Source: Fimbriimonas ginsengisoli Gsoil 348 (GTDB taxonomy: Bacteria; Armatimonadota; Fimbriimonadia; Fimbriimonadales; Fimbriimonadaceae). Taken from it: a stretch of DNA of 64,000 nucleotides. The notes under the pieces were generated by a model. The model did no database searches, was not told the DNA's origin, and saw nothing but the letters and a program-made list of their open reading frames with translations. Where the stretch lies: contig NZ_CP007139.1 in NCBI RefSeq assembly GCF_000724625.1, positions 5,146,001 to 5,210,000 on the forward strand, written 5' to 3'. A program made the position numbers and the translations under genes. Below are positions 35,136 to 42,555 of the stretch, in pieces (position 1 is the first letter of the stretch; the number at the start of each line of letters is the position of its first letter).

Positions 35136-35852
35136 ATGGGCGGCTACAGCTACGCCAGGGAATACACTCCGGAGCCAGAACCCGGCGATCCCATGACCTC
35201 GCTGTCCATACCATCCTCGTTGGCGAACCCGTTTCACACTTCCCGCCGCACCGATTGGACCATCGTCGAGCAAGTTGGCAGCCAACTGCTTGCCGATTTA
35301 GACTCCGTTCATCCGTACCAGGCGCGGCTCGCCCTGTTACAGGATGAAATAGCAAACCTGGAGTCCACTCGAAAACCGTCGACGGAATTCTCGGGAACGG
35401 CTCCCGCACTTTCGCTGGCTTTTCCTCATGAGATTGGTAGTACATCGCCAAATCCCCCTCCTTCCCAGCCAAGACTGGACCTTACGGAGTACATTGACCA
35501 CTTCGTTCGCACCCTAGCTCCCGCCGCGCCGAAGACAAATATCGCGCCCTATGCTTCTGCTATCGACGAGTTGGGCGGCTTGTCGTCGCCCCGAACCCGA
35601 ATGGAGTCCTACCTCGTAGACCGTCTTGGCTCTAGCAAGAGCCAAGACCTCGGATGGTATGGACGATACGCGGCTCATCGACAGCAGCAACTGAACTACC
35701 AGGAGCACATGCGCGTTCAGGAAGTCAGGGCGCGAGCTGAGCGCTCGTATCGCGAGATGACGGAAAGATTCGCCCGCGAACGTGGCGGTGGCGAAATCGA
35801 GGGACGTGAAGGGAAGTTCGAGCCCCGCTTTGAAATTCATCCTGTCCGTTAG
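35136..35852 (+). CDS. Hypothetical soluble protein
   Basis: 238 residues, unrecognised; an ATG at 35193 (MTSLSIPSSL) is an alternative start. Pro/Ser/Thr-rich linkers, a predicted helical region (DLDSVHPYQARLALLQDEIANLES) and a strongly charged C-terminal coiled coil (RVQEVRARAERSYREMTERFARERGGGE). Same strand and same compositional style as the preceding coiled-coil membrane protein, so the two may act together. GC and codon use are near the local average. Confidence 0.55.
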   Translation: MGGYSYAREYTPEPEPGDPMTSLSIPSSLANPFHTSRRTDWTIVEQVGSQLLADLDSVHPYQARLALLQDEIANLESTRKPSTEFSGTAPALSLAFPHEIGSTSPNPPPSQPRLDLTEYIDHFVRTLAPAAPKTNIAPYASAIDELGGLSSPRTRMESYLVDRLGSSKSQDLGWYGRYAAHRQQQLNYQEHMRVQEVRARAERSYREMTERFARERGGGEIEGREGKFEPRFEIHPVR

Positions 35853-35930
35853 ACGAGCCCGAAGAGCCGTTGACACAAAATCCAAATGTGACTCCCTGGG
35901 CAATCGTAGCGATTAAGCGGGTGGGCAATT

Positions 35931-36014
35931 AGCGCTGAAAGCGCGACCTCCTAAAGCGAAGGGCGAAGCCCTGGTTAAAAGATCATCTATCGTCAAGAGC
36001 CCTGAAAGGGCGAT
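35931..36014 (+). repeat. Dispersed repeat, family C, copy 4
   Basis: AGCGCTGAAAGCGCGACCTC, AAAGCGAAGGGCGAAGCCCTGG, a variable middle, then GAGCCCTGAAAGGGCGATC. Shares block order with 12702-12790 read on the opposite strand. Confidence 0.8.
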
Positions 36015-36059
36015 CTAATCCGCCCCCGTCCCTTCCGCTCTTCGCGCGAACCAAGGATA

Positions 36060-37346
36060 TCAATCGATATTAATATAAGCAGAGTATTCGGTTACCTGTC
36101 CGTTCCGCTGTACGCGGAACAACATCGGGTAGACCCCTTTAGCCCCGGCCGGGATGTCGAGTTCGAAGACTCGGCGGAGGGAGCCTTTGGCGGCATCGAT
36201 GAAGAAATTGCTGTCGGCGCCGGTGACCAGGTGGAAGTCGGTCGGCGGAACCACGGTGACGGAGCCGACCTGGCGGCGTAAGGGCGAGAACGACTTGATG
36301 TAATAGGTCAGCTTGACCTTTTGGGCCTGAGGCTTCGATCGGATTGGCTCGCGAACAAGCCGAACCTCGAGGGGCGGGGCGACCCGGTAGCTGGCCTCCA
36401 TCACGCCGGTAACTCCATCCGACCCGGTGAGGGAGGCGCGGAGCACCCGATAACCGAGGTCGGCCCCCTTTACGACCAGGGTGTTGTAGTCTACGAAGGC
36501 GCGCCCTTTGTTGTCGAACGGCGGGAATGGGACGGCCGACTCCGAGGTGGCGGCTCGGACGAGCCCCTCGCTCCGCATCGCCAGCCTCTGAAGGCCGAGC
36601 TTATCGGTACCGTTGAACGTTAAGCGGATCCGGATGTTGTCGCCCGGCATGACCGTCTCGCCGGTCCCTTCCGCGTTCCACCGCAGACCGTTCGGCAACG
36701 CGGCGGACCTGGTGAAGCTGAGCTGGACCGGCGTGAGAACTCGGGGCACGAACGGCTCGGTGGGAGGCGCGTCGGCGGCCACGGTGTCGAGGCGAACGGA
36801 CATCCGGCCGCGATCGTCGGTCGGGAAATAGCCGAGGCCCGCGTCGTTCAGGCTGGCTTCGAAAGTCGTGTTGGTACCGTCGCTCTTAGCGGCGACAGCG
36901 GAGGCCATCCCGATGCCGGGAAGGTCGATCCAGCGGGGGCCGTTCACCTGCGTCGCGTCGACCCGTCGCGCTGAGATCCGCGGTTGGCCGTCGCGCATTC
37001 CAATGCGCACTTCGATGTTGTCGCCGCCGACCAGCCAACCGTCGGAGCGGAGATCGAGGCTCAAAAGAAGGTCGCGGCCGTTCGGGACAACCCCGGCGAC
37101 GTGCAACTTGCCCGGCTCCCACTGGAAGTACCCCTTCAGCCCCTCGGCGGACACGAGCGGGTCCCACTCCTCGTCCTCGATGACCCCGTCCAGCTTGGGC
37201 GTGATCGCCAGCCGCATTTGCTCCGCGACCGTCATCGGAGTTTGGAAGGCCGGCGCGGTTGCCGGTGTCTGAACCGGAGTCGAGTTTTGCGAGAGGAGAA
37301 ACGCGGCGAAAAAGAGCGTGGCAGGCATGGCAGTTGGGTGAGACAC
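36060..37346 (-). CDS. Exported protein with N-terminal CBM9-like domain
   Basis: 428 residues from GTG 37346; ATG 37328 (MPATLFFAAFLLSQ) is an alternative. A hydrophobic signal is followed by a carbohydrate-binding family 9-like opening AITPKLDGVIEDEEWDPLVSAEGLKGYFQWEPGK and strands DLLLSLDLRSDGWLVGGDNIEVRIG, as in sugar- or envelope-associated proteins that end with beta-sandwich domains. The C-terminal half is beta-rich with no catalytic motif. Ligand unknown. The gene lies downstream of ftsZ on the same strand, separated from it by a strong terminator. Confidence 0.7.
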   Translation of the reverse strand: MSHPTAMPATLFFAAFLLSQNSTPVQTPATAPAFQTPMTVAEQMRLAITPKLDGVIEDEEWDPLVSAEGLKGYFQWEPGKLHVAGVVPNGRDLLLSLDLRSDGWLVGGDNIEVRIGMRDGQPRISARRVDATQVNGPRWIDLPGIGMASAVAAKSDGTNTTFEASLNDAGLGYFPTDDRGRMSVRLDTVAADAPPTEPFVPRVLTPVQLSFTRSAALPNGLRWNAEGTGETVMPGDNIRIRLTFNGTDKLGLQRLAMRSEGLVRAATSESAVPFPPFDNKGRAFVDYNTLVVKGADLGYRVLRASLTGSDGVTGVMEASYRVAPPLEVRLVREPIRSKPQAQKVKLTYYIKSFSPLRRQVGSVTVVPPTDFHLVTGADSNFFIDAAKGSLRRVFELDIPAGAKGVYPMLFRVQRNGQVTEYSAYINID

Positions 37347-37406
37347 TGGCCTCTAAGGGTAAGGACGAACCGCGGCAGCCCAAAGCATCGTTCTTCCTAA
37401 CCAAAA

Positions 37407-37444
37407 GAAAATCGGGACCGAGCCGGCGGCTTGGTCCCGATTTC
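37407..37444 (-). terminator. Intrinsic terminator of ftsZ
   Basis: Read on the minus strand, GAAATCGGGACCAAGCCG pairs with CGGCTCGGTCCCGATTTTC (one G-U pair) and is followed by TTTTGG. It lies 19 bp beyond the ftsZ stop. Confidence 0.8.
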
Positions 37445-37462
37445 TTACTGTCGCAACACGCC

Positions 37463-38662
37463 TTAGCCGTTGCGCTGACGATGCTCGCGGATGAACGCCG
37501 GGATGTCGAGGTCGGACTCGTCGAATACCGCGCTCGTATCCTGAGGCTGGGTGTTTCGGCTCGCCATTCGCTCTCGCGCTTGCGCGATGATTTCGGCGCT
37601 GGTCGCCTGAGGGGCAACCGTCGGAGTCGGCGGCACCGGGATGATCGGTTGGGCCTGGACCGGTACCGGAGCGGCCGGCTGAGCCGAGAACGTTGCCTCC
37701 GCGACCTTGCGCCCTTCTCGAGTGTACGGATTGAACCCGGTGGCGAGGACGGTAACGCGGACGGTGCCGTCCATCTCCGGGTCTACCACGGTTCCGAAGA
37801 AGATGTTTGCTTCCTCGGCGTCGCAGAGGCTCTGGATGTACTGCATCGCCTCGTTCGCCTCCGCCAGGGTCAGATCCTCGGAGCTGGTGAGGTTGACCAA
37901 GAGCCCCTTGGCGCCGTGGATCGTCTGCTCGAGGAGCGGCGAGTTGGTTGCCGACTGGGCGGCTTGCAGCGCGCGCTGCTCCCCCACCCCGTAGCCGATA
38001 CCCATCAGGGCCGGGCCCGCGTTCGCCATGACGGCGCGGACGTCGGCGAAGTCGACGTTGATCTGGCCAGGGATGGTGATGATGTCGGAGATGCCCTGGA
38101 CGCCTTGGCGAAGCACATCGTCGGCCACGCGGAACGCGTCGACAAGCGTCGTCTTCCGCTCGACCACGCTGAGAAGCTTATCGTTGGGAATGGTGATGAT
38201 GGTGTCGACGCGACCCATCAACGAGGTCACGCCCTGCTCAGCGAGGCGCGAGCGGCGCGGACCTTCGAAGGTGAACGGACGGGTGACGACGGCCACCGTA
38301 AGCGCTCCGATTTCACGGGCGAGGTCGGCGATGACGGGGGCCGCGCCGGTACCCGTGCCGCCGCCCATACCGGCGGTGATAAACACCATGTCCGAACCTT
38401 CGAGCACCTTGCGGATATCGTTCTTCGATTCCTCCGCCGCGCTCTTTCCGATCTCCGGGTTGCCGCCGGCGCCAAGGCCCCGGGTGAGGTTGCCGCCAAG
38501 CTGTACTTTACGCTGGGCGCTGCTGAGATCTAGCACCTGGATATCGGTGTTCATCGCAATGAACTCGACCCCCTTGATGCCGCTCTCGATCATGCGCTGC
38601 ACAGCATTGCTGCCGCCGCCGCCGACTCCGATAACCTTGATTACTGCGTTTTGCGCGCTCAC
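37463..38662 (-). CDS. ftsZ: Cell division protein FtsZ
   Basis: Tubulin-like GTPase that forms the division ring. 399 residues starting at GTG 38662. Nucleotide loop GGGGSN at 14-19, tubulin signature [12 protein letters not shown] at about 98-109, and the synergy loop DFADVRAVM are all visible. A Pro/Gln-rich linker (~315-370) leads to the C-terminal peptide DIPAFIREH that binds FtsA and related partners. Has its own promoter (TACAAT at 38695-38700, about 25-nt leader) and terminator, so it is transcribed apart from ftsA, from which it is split by a divergent thioredoxin-like gene. Confidence 0.98.
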   Translation of the reverse strand: MSAQNAVIKVIGVGGGGSNAVQRMIESGIKGVEFIAMNTDIQVLDLSSAQRKVQLGGNLTRGLGAGGNPEIGKSAAEESKNDIRKVLEGSDMVFITAGMGGGTGTGAAPVIADLAREIGALTVAVVTRPFTFEGPRRSRLAEQGVTSLMGRVDTIITIPNDKLLSVVERKTTLVDAFRVADDVLRQGVQGISDIITIPGQINVDFADVRAVMANAGPALMGIGYGVGEQRALQAAQSATNSPLLEQTIHGAKGLLVNLTSSEDLTLAEANEAMQYIQSLCDAEEANIFFGTVVDPEMDGTVRVTVLATGFNPYTREGRKVAEATFSAQPAAPVPVQAQPIIPVPPTPTVAPQATSAEIIAQARERMASRNTQPQDTSAVFDESDLDIPAFIREHRQRNG

Positions 38663-38694
38663 GTTTTGCTTACCTTGCCTTCCCTTGATTCCCT

Positions 38695-38700
38695 ATTGTA
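38695..38700 (-). promoter_or_regulatory. -10 box of ftsZ
   Basis: TACAAT on the minus strand, 32 nt before the GTG start, with GGGAAGGCAAGG between as a possible ribosome binding site. No clear -35. Confidence 0.5.
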
Positions 38701-38869
38701 GTTTTCCCGCGCCCGGAATGCCACGTTTCCGGCCATGAGGGCGCAAAAAAGGGTTGGAAGTGGCGCTAGCGGGGTGTTAGCAAAAAGAATCACCCGTCTC
38801 ATCGTACAACGGACTTGCATAATCTCGATAATCGGAGGAAGGGTGGAACTTCCCCGTTCGGGACGCATT

Positions 38870-39394
38870 ATGTCGACCGTGAAACTTGGACTTTCTTTCG
38901 TCGCTCTCGCCCTCGCCGCCGTCGGCTGCGCGCAGGACCCGCATACCCCGGAGGTTGTCGGAACCAAGTGGCTAAACCTGAACGGGCAGAAGCCGATCAC
39001 CCTGACGTCGCGGGCGGGCAAGGTGACGGTCGTCCACTTCTGGACCTTTGCCTGCAGCAACTGCAAGGCGAACCTACCTATTTACGACTTCCTCTACGAG
39101 AAGTTCGCGAAGCGTGGCGTCGAGATGGTTGGCATCCACACCCCGGAGCTGGCGTTCGAAAAAGTCGACGAAAACGTACGGCTCGAGGTTAAGAAGCTCG
39201 GAATCAAGTATCCGGTGCTGATCGACACCGACGGGCGGAACTGGAACCGCTGGAAGCAAGAGTTCTGGCCAACCATCTACGTGATCGACAAAAAAGGAAG
39301 GATCGCTTTCAAATGGGCCGGTGAGCTGAATTACCAAGGGGCCGACGGAGAGCGCCAGACGATCGCGGCGATCGAGAAGGCGCTCCGAGGGTAA
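38870..39394 (+). CDS. TlpA/thioredoxin-like lipoprotein
   Basis: 174 residues from ATG 38870. Signal peptide with lipobox LAAVGC, then a thioredoxin fold: VVHFWTFACSNCKANLPIYDFLYEKF with the redox pair CSNC, VEMVGIHTPELAFEK, and the cis-Pro region FWPTIYVIDKKGRIAFKWAG. A membrane-tethered thiol oxidoreductase of the TlpA/AhpC-TSA type in the periplasm. It sits on the plus strand exactly between ftsA and ftsZ, 8 bp from the ftsA stop. Possible -10 boxes are CATAAT (38818-38823) and GATAAT (38827-38832). Confidence 0.85.
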   Translation: MSTVKLGLSFVALALAAVGCAQDPHTPEVVGTKWLNLNGQKPITLTSRAGKVTVVHFWTFACSNCKANLPIYDFLYEKFAKRGVEMVGIHTPELAFEKVDENVRLEVKKLGIKYPVLIDTDGRNWNRWKQEFWPTIYVIDKKGRIAFKWAGELNYQGADGERQTIAAIEKALRG

Positions 39395-39402
39395 CCCCGA
39401 CT

Positions 39403-40623
39403 CTAAGGTTTTCCGCCGAGCATTCCGAATAGACCGCGCACGCGATCCTTCCAAGGATTGGTGCCGGTCGCAGGGGTGATGTCGTCCTGGCACTGGATCC
39501 CGAATCGGGCCAGACCGACCGCGGTGGCGAGACCCGGCTGGTTCGGGAGCTTCAGCGCGAGGTCCGGCTCCGCAACCCGAACTCGGAGCTGCTTCAAAAC
39601 GTCGTCGAACAGCTTGTCCGTTCCGGGCATCTGGGCGCCGCCGCCGGTAAGTACGACTCCGCCCGGCAGAACCCCGAGGAGACCGCTCTTTTCCAACTGC
39701 TGGCGAACCATCGTGGCGATCTCGCGCATCCGGCTTTCGATAATCTCGCAAAGGACGCGCCGCTGCATCGGGCGTGCCTGGATCTGACCGATCTGGTTCA
39801 CCTCCACGCTATCCTTCTCCGAGCTCAGCCGAGCCAGCGCGAAGCCGAATTCGACCTTCAGCCGCTCGGCCTCTTCCGGCGAGGTCCGCAGCAGCTTGCT
39901 GAGGTCGCTCGTGACCATGCTCACTCCGACCGGGATGCTGGCGCTGAAAGCGATCGAGCCGTTTGTGAATACCGCAATGTCCGTGGTGCCGCCCCCCATG
40001 TCGACCACGGCGGCGCCGAGCTCCAGCTCTTCCGGCGTGAGCACTCCGATCCCGGATGCGAGCGGCTTGAGCACCATCTGCTCGACTTTCTTGCCGGCGC
40101 GCGTGACCGCCTTCTCGATGTTCTGAATCGCGGAGGTCTGCCCAGTGACGATGTAGGTCACCACCTCCAGCTTGCTTCCGCTCATCCCAATCGGTTTGCG
40201 GACGTCGCGCTGGCCGTCGACCCGGAATTCGCGGGGGAGCGCCTGAAGCTGCTCCCGATCGGGCGGGAGGACGAGCGCGCGGCTATGGTTGAGAACTTCG
40301 AGAACGTCTTGGTGAGTGATGAGCCGGCCTCGCGGAATGATCGGCTTAAACCCCTGGGCGTTGAGCCCCTCCGTATGGGCGCCCGAAACGCCGACGATGA
40401 CGGAGCCGATCTCCTGGCCGATCTCCTGCTCCACCCTTCGAAACACGACGTCGATGCCGACCGAGGCTTCGTCCAGGTCGGCGACCACCCCTTTACGGAT
40501 TCCTTTGCTGGGGGTCGTGGCCACTGCGACGACCTGCATGCCGTCTACACCGTCCGGAGCTGCAACAAGGCAGGCGACCTTCGTCGAGCCGAGGTCGAGG
40601 ACGGTGACAAGGTCGTTCTTCAT
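39403..40623 (-). CDS. ftsA: Cell division protein FtsA
   Basis: Actin-like protein that tethers FtsZ to the membrane. 406 residues. Phosphate 1 motif TVLDLGSTKVACLVA, the extra 1C domain with VIVGVSGAH, phosphate 2 VVDMGGGTTDIAVFTNG, and adenosine motif VLTGGGAQMPG are visible. The C-terminus WKDRVRGLFGMLGGKP is the amphipathic membrane-targeting helix. It overlaps the small-basic-protein gene by ATGA and is the last gene of the dcw run before the inserted thioredoxin-like gene. Confidence 0.97.
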   Translation of the reverse strand: MKNDLVTVLDLGSTKVACLVAAPDGVDGMQVVAVATTPSKGIRKGVVADLDEASVGIDVVFRRVEQEIGQEIGSVIVGVSGAHTEGLNAQGFKPIIPRGRLITHQDVLEVLNHSRALVLPPDREQLQALPREFRVDGQRDVRKPIGMSGSKLEVVTYIVTGQTSAIQNIEKAVTRAGKKVEQMVLKPLASGIGVLTPEELELGAAVVDMGGGTTDIAVFTNGSIAFSASIPVGVSMVTSDLSKLLRTSPEEAERLKVEFGFALARLSSEKDSVEVNQIGQIQARPMQRRVLCEIIESRMREIATMVRQQLEKSGLLGVLPGGVVLTGGGAQMPGTDKLFDDVLKQLRVRVAEPDLALKLPNQPGLATAVGLARFGIQCQDDITPATGTNPWKDRVRGLFGMLGGKP

Positions 40624-41036
40624 GGGTTAGGTTCCGGTTGCGTGCCGATCGCGCTCTGTGCCAATGCCTGAAGCCGCTTCCGTTCGCGCGCGTCCTGCCA
40701 TTTTGTCAGAGCGAAGCGCCGGATGAGGCTCAAATTGGTAAAGATCCGCGCGCCAAGCACGAGAGCAACCGCGAGAAACAGATTAATGTAAATCTGGTCT
40801 CCAAGCCAAGCCAGAAAGAACGCAATTAGAATGTTCGACAGGAACCCGGTAATGAACACGTCCGTCCGGAACTTCCCTTCCATTCCGCTCCGGACTCCGC
40901 CGCAGATCGTGTCGAAGCCAGCGAGGCAGGCCACCGCCAGGTATTGACCGAATGCGCCCGGAAGGGGACCGAATCGCAACGCCACCGCGGCGAGCGCGCC
41001 GACCAGCAACATCACCAGCGGGAGAACGAGGATCAT
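40620..41036 (-). CDS. sbp: Small basic protein (DUF1290 / Sbp)
   Basis: About 138 residues from ATG 41036. Three or four hydrophobic helices, with the family motif YLAVACLAGFDTICGGVRSGMEGKFRTDVFITGFLSNILIAFFLAWLGDQ. Found in dcw clusters of Bacillota, Actinobacteriota and some others, next to DUF881 genes; role unknown but linked to division or sporulation loci. The C-terminal ~40 residues are a basic cytosolic tail. Overlaps at both ends by 4 bp. Confidence 0.88.
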   Translation of the reverse strand: MILVLPLVMLLVGALAAVALRFGPLPGAFGQYLAVACLAGFDTICGGVRSGMEGKFRTDVFITGFLSNILIAFFLAWLGDQIYINLFLAVALVLGARIFTNLSLIRRFALTKWQDARERKRLQALAQSAIGTQPEPNP

Positions 41037-41815
41037 TTCGCCGCCTTTGATTCTTGCGGCGGGGCAACGACCTTCGCCCACTTCTTCGCCGTCGTGCCGG
41101 TGTACGCGGGCAGGCGCATCATCTGAACTTTCTCGACCTGAACCATGGCCGGATCGAAAATTCTGATTTGGCTGAGGGCGCCGCCTGGCATGTTCATTGC
41201 ACCAAAGAGGGTATCGCTATCTCCGAGCGCCCGCACGACGATCGGTGAAGCGATCTTAACATCATTCACCAGGATGGTGGTACCGACGCAACGGAACGAA
41301 GTGGTGCCGGCGACTCGGTGGCCGTTCACCGCGATCGCTTCCGCACCGGACGCGAACAGCTCGTTGACGACGTGAACCACGTCTTGGTCGTGAATCACTG
41401 AGTCGGGATTCGTGGCGACTTGGCCCCCGAAGCCGGTGTCAGTTTTTCCGCTGTCGCGCAAGGTGACGGCGACGCCTGGCCCCTCGACCTCGGTTAAGCC
41501 AGCGAAGCTCTTCATCTCCTGAAGCGAATCGTTGAGGACCTTGGAATCCGTGCCGTTCCTGGAAAGAGCATTCTCCAGCTTCGTCTTCTCTTCTTGAAGC
41601 TTCTTAACTTCGTTGACGCTCTGCTCGTATGCCTCGGGGTCGACCAAAGCCTCGCTAACCCGGACCCGCTGGTCGGCGCGTAAAAAGGCGCTCCGGGAGT
41701 TTCGCGTCTCCTTACCCACCCAGGCGAGCGAGATCATGAAGCCCAGGAGTAGGCACATGAGACTCACGGGAACGACCCACTGCTGGTTATTGATGCGCGT
41801 AACGAAAGGGTTCAC
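41033..41815 (-). CDS. DUF881 division-cluster protein
   Basis: 260 residues from GTG 41815, chosen because it overlaps the ftsQ stop as GTGA; the open frame to 42001 is only the ftsQ shadow. N-terminal membrane helix (WVVPVSLMCLLLGFMISLAWVG), coiled coil (SVNEVKKLQEEKTKLENALS) and the DUF881 domain: GPGVAVTLRDSG, NPDSVIHDQDVVHVVNELFASGAEAIAVNGHRV and a final EKVQMMRLPAYTG. DUF881 proteins accompany the small basic protein in Gram-positive dcw clusters. Biochemical role unknown. Confidence 0.88.
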   Translation of the reverse strand: MNPFVTRINNQQWVVPVSLMCLLLGFMISLAWVGKETRNSRSAFLRADQRVRVSEALVDPEAYEQSVNEVKKLQEEKTKLENALSRNGTDSKVLNDSLQEMKSFAGLTEVEGPGVAVTLRDSGKTDTGFGGQVATNPDSVIHDQDVVHVVNELFASGAEAIAVNGHRVAGTTSFRCVGTTILVNDVKIASPIVVRALGDSDTLFGAMNMPGGALSQIRIFDPAMVQVEKVQMMRLPAYTGTTAKKWAKVVAPPQESKAAK

Positions 41816-42555
41816 GGGGTTAATTTCACTTGCTCTTGCGAAGCGTTCTTGCGGGGAACCACGGTAGGAACGTCGGGCCTCGTGAGGTTTAGCTCTTGGA
41901 CTTGGGAAAGGTCCGCGAGGTGCGCCTTGAGGGCGGACAGCTTCTTTTCCATATCGTCGCACGACCCAAGGACGACGCGACCGGCGCTCATATTTAAGCA
42001 CACGACGCCGCGCTCATCCACCTCAATACCTACGCCGCTCGAACCTGAAAAGGCGCGGATTTTTTGGGCCAGATCGGCAATCCGAACCGCATCCCAATTG
42101 CCCCCTTGGGTCAATAATGTCGGAACGCCGCCGTTCGGCAGCTTCAGGGTTGGAATATCCCTCGATATCCCGGGCGAAACGAAGAGCACCCCTTGGGCAT
42201 CGAGCCCAAAATCGGGGCGGCCGACGAACCGGGCGACCGGTTGGCGGTAAGCCAACCAGAGATCGCCGCGACCAAAGGAGTTGCGAGTGAACTCGACGCT
42301 TCGCACCGACGGCTCGCGAAGAACCGCAGTTTCCAATGCTCGCCAATGAATGCGCCGGGCGGGAACGCCGCGTAGCTCACTCAAAATCGCGTCGATGCGC
42401 GGGCGGTCGTCGGTCCGCGCGCCGTGAACCTCTACATGCGTGACTGAGGTAACCCGGCTGTCGACCGCGGCGAAACCAAGGTTGACGATGAGGAACAGCC
42501 ACAGGAACGGGGCCGGACGCAGCCGCTGCCTTCGTTGCCTAATACTTCGCCGCAT
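41812..42555 (-). CDS. ftsQ: Cell division protein FtsQ/DivIB-like
   Basis: 247 residues. Basic cytosolic start (MRRSIRQRRQRLR), a membrane helix at about 13-32, then a POTRA-like domain beginning VTSVTHVEVHGARTDDRPRIDAILSELRG and the conserved LREPSVRSVEF strand, and a beta domain. FtsQ links early and late divisome proteins and activates FtsWI. Sequence is divergent but order, topology and POTRA match. Overlaps the 3' end of ddl by 17 bp and the DUF881 gene by 4 bp. Confidence 0.85.
   Translation of the reverse strand: MRRSIRQRRQRLRPAPFLWLFLIVNLGFAAVDSRVTSVTHVEVHGARTDDRPRIDAILSELRGVPARRIHWRALETAVLREPSVRSVEFTRNSFGRGDLWLAYRQPVARFVGRPDFGLDAQGVLFVSPGISRDIPTLKLPNGGVPTLLTQGGNWDAVRIADLAQKIRAFSGSSGVGIEVDERGVVCLNMSAGRVVLGSCDDMEKKLSALKAHLADLSQVQELNLTRPDVPTVVPRKNASQEQVKLTP

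Noticed and set aside
33799-36059. Prophage or mobile-element remnant
   Set aside because: No integrase, transposase, terminal repeats or attachment sites seen; composition is near the local average.
37259-38533. 424-codon plus-strand ORF opposite ftsZ
   Set aside because: Runs across a terminator and antisense to ftsZ; composition is shadow-like.
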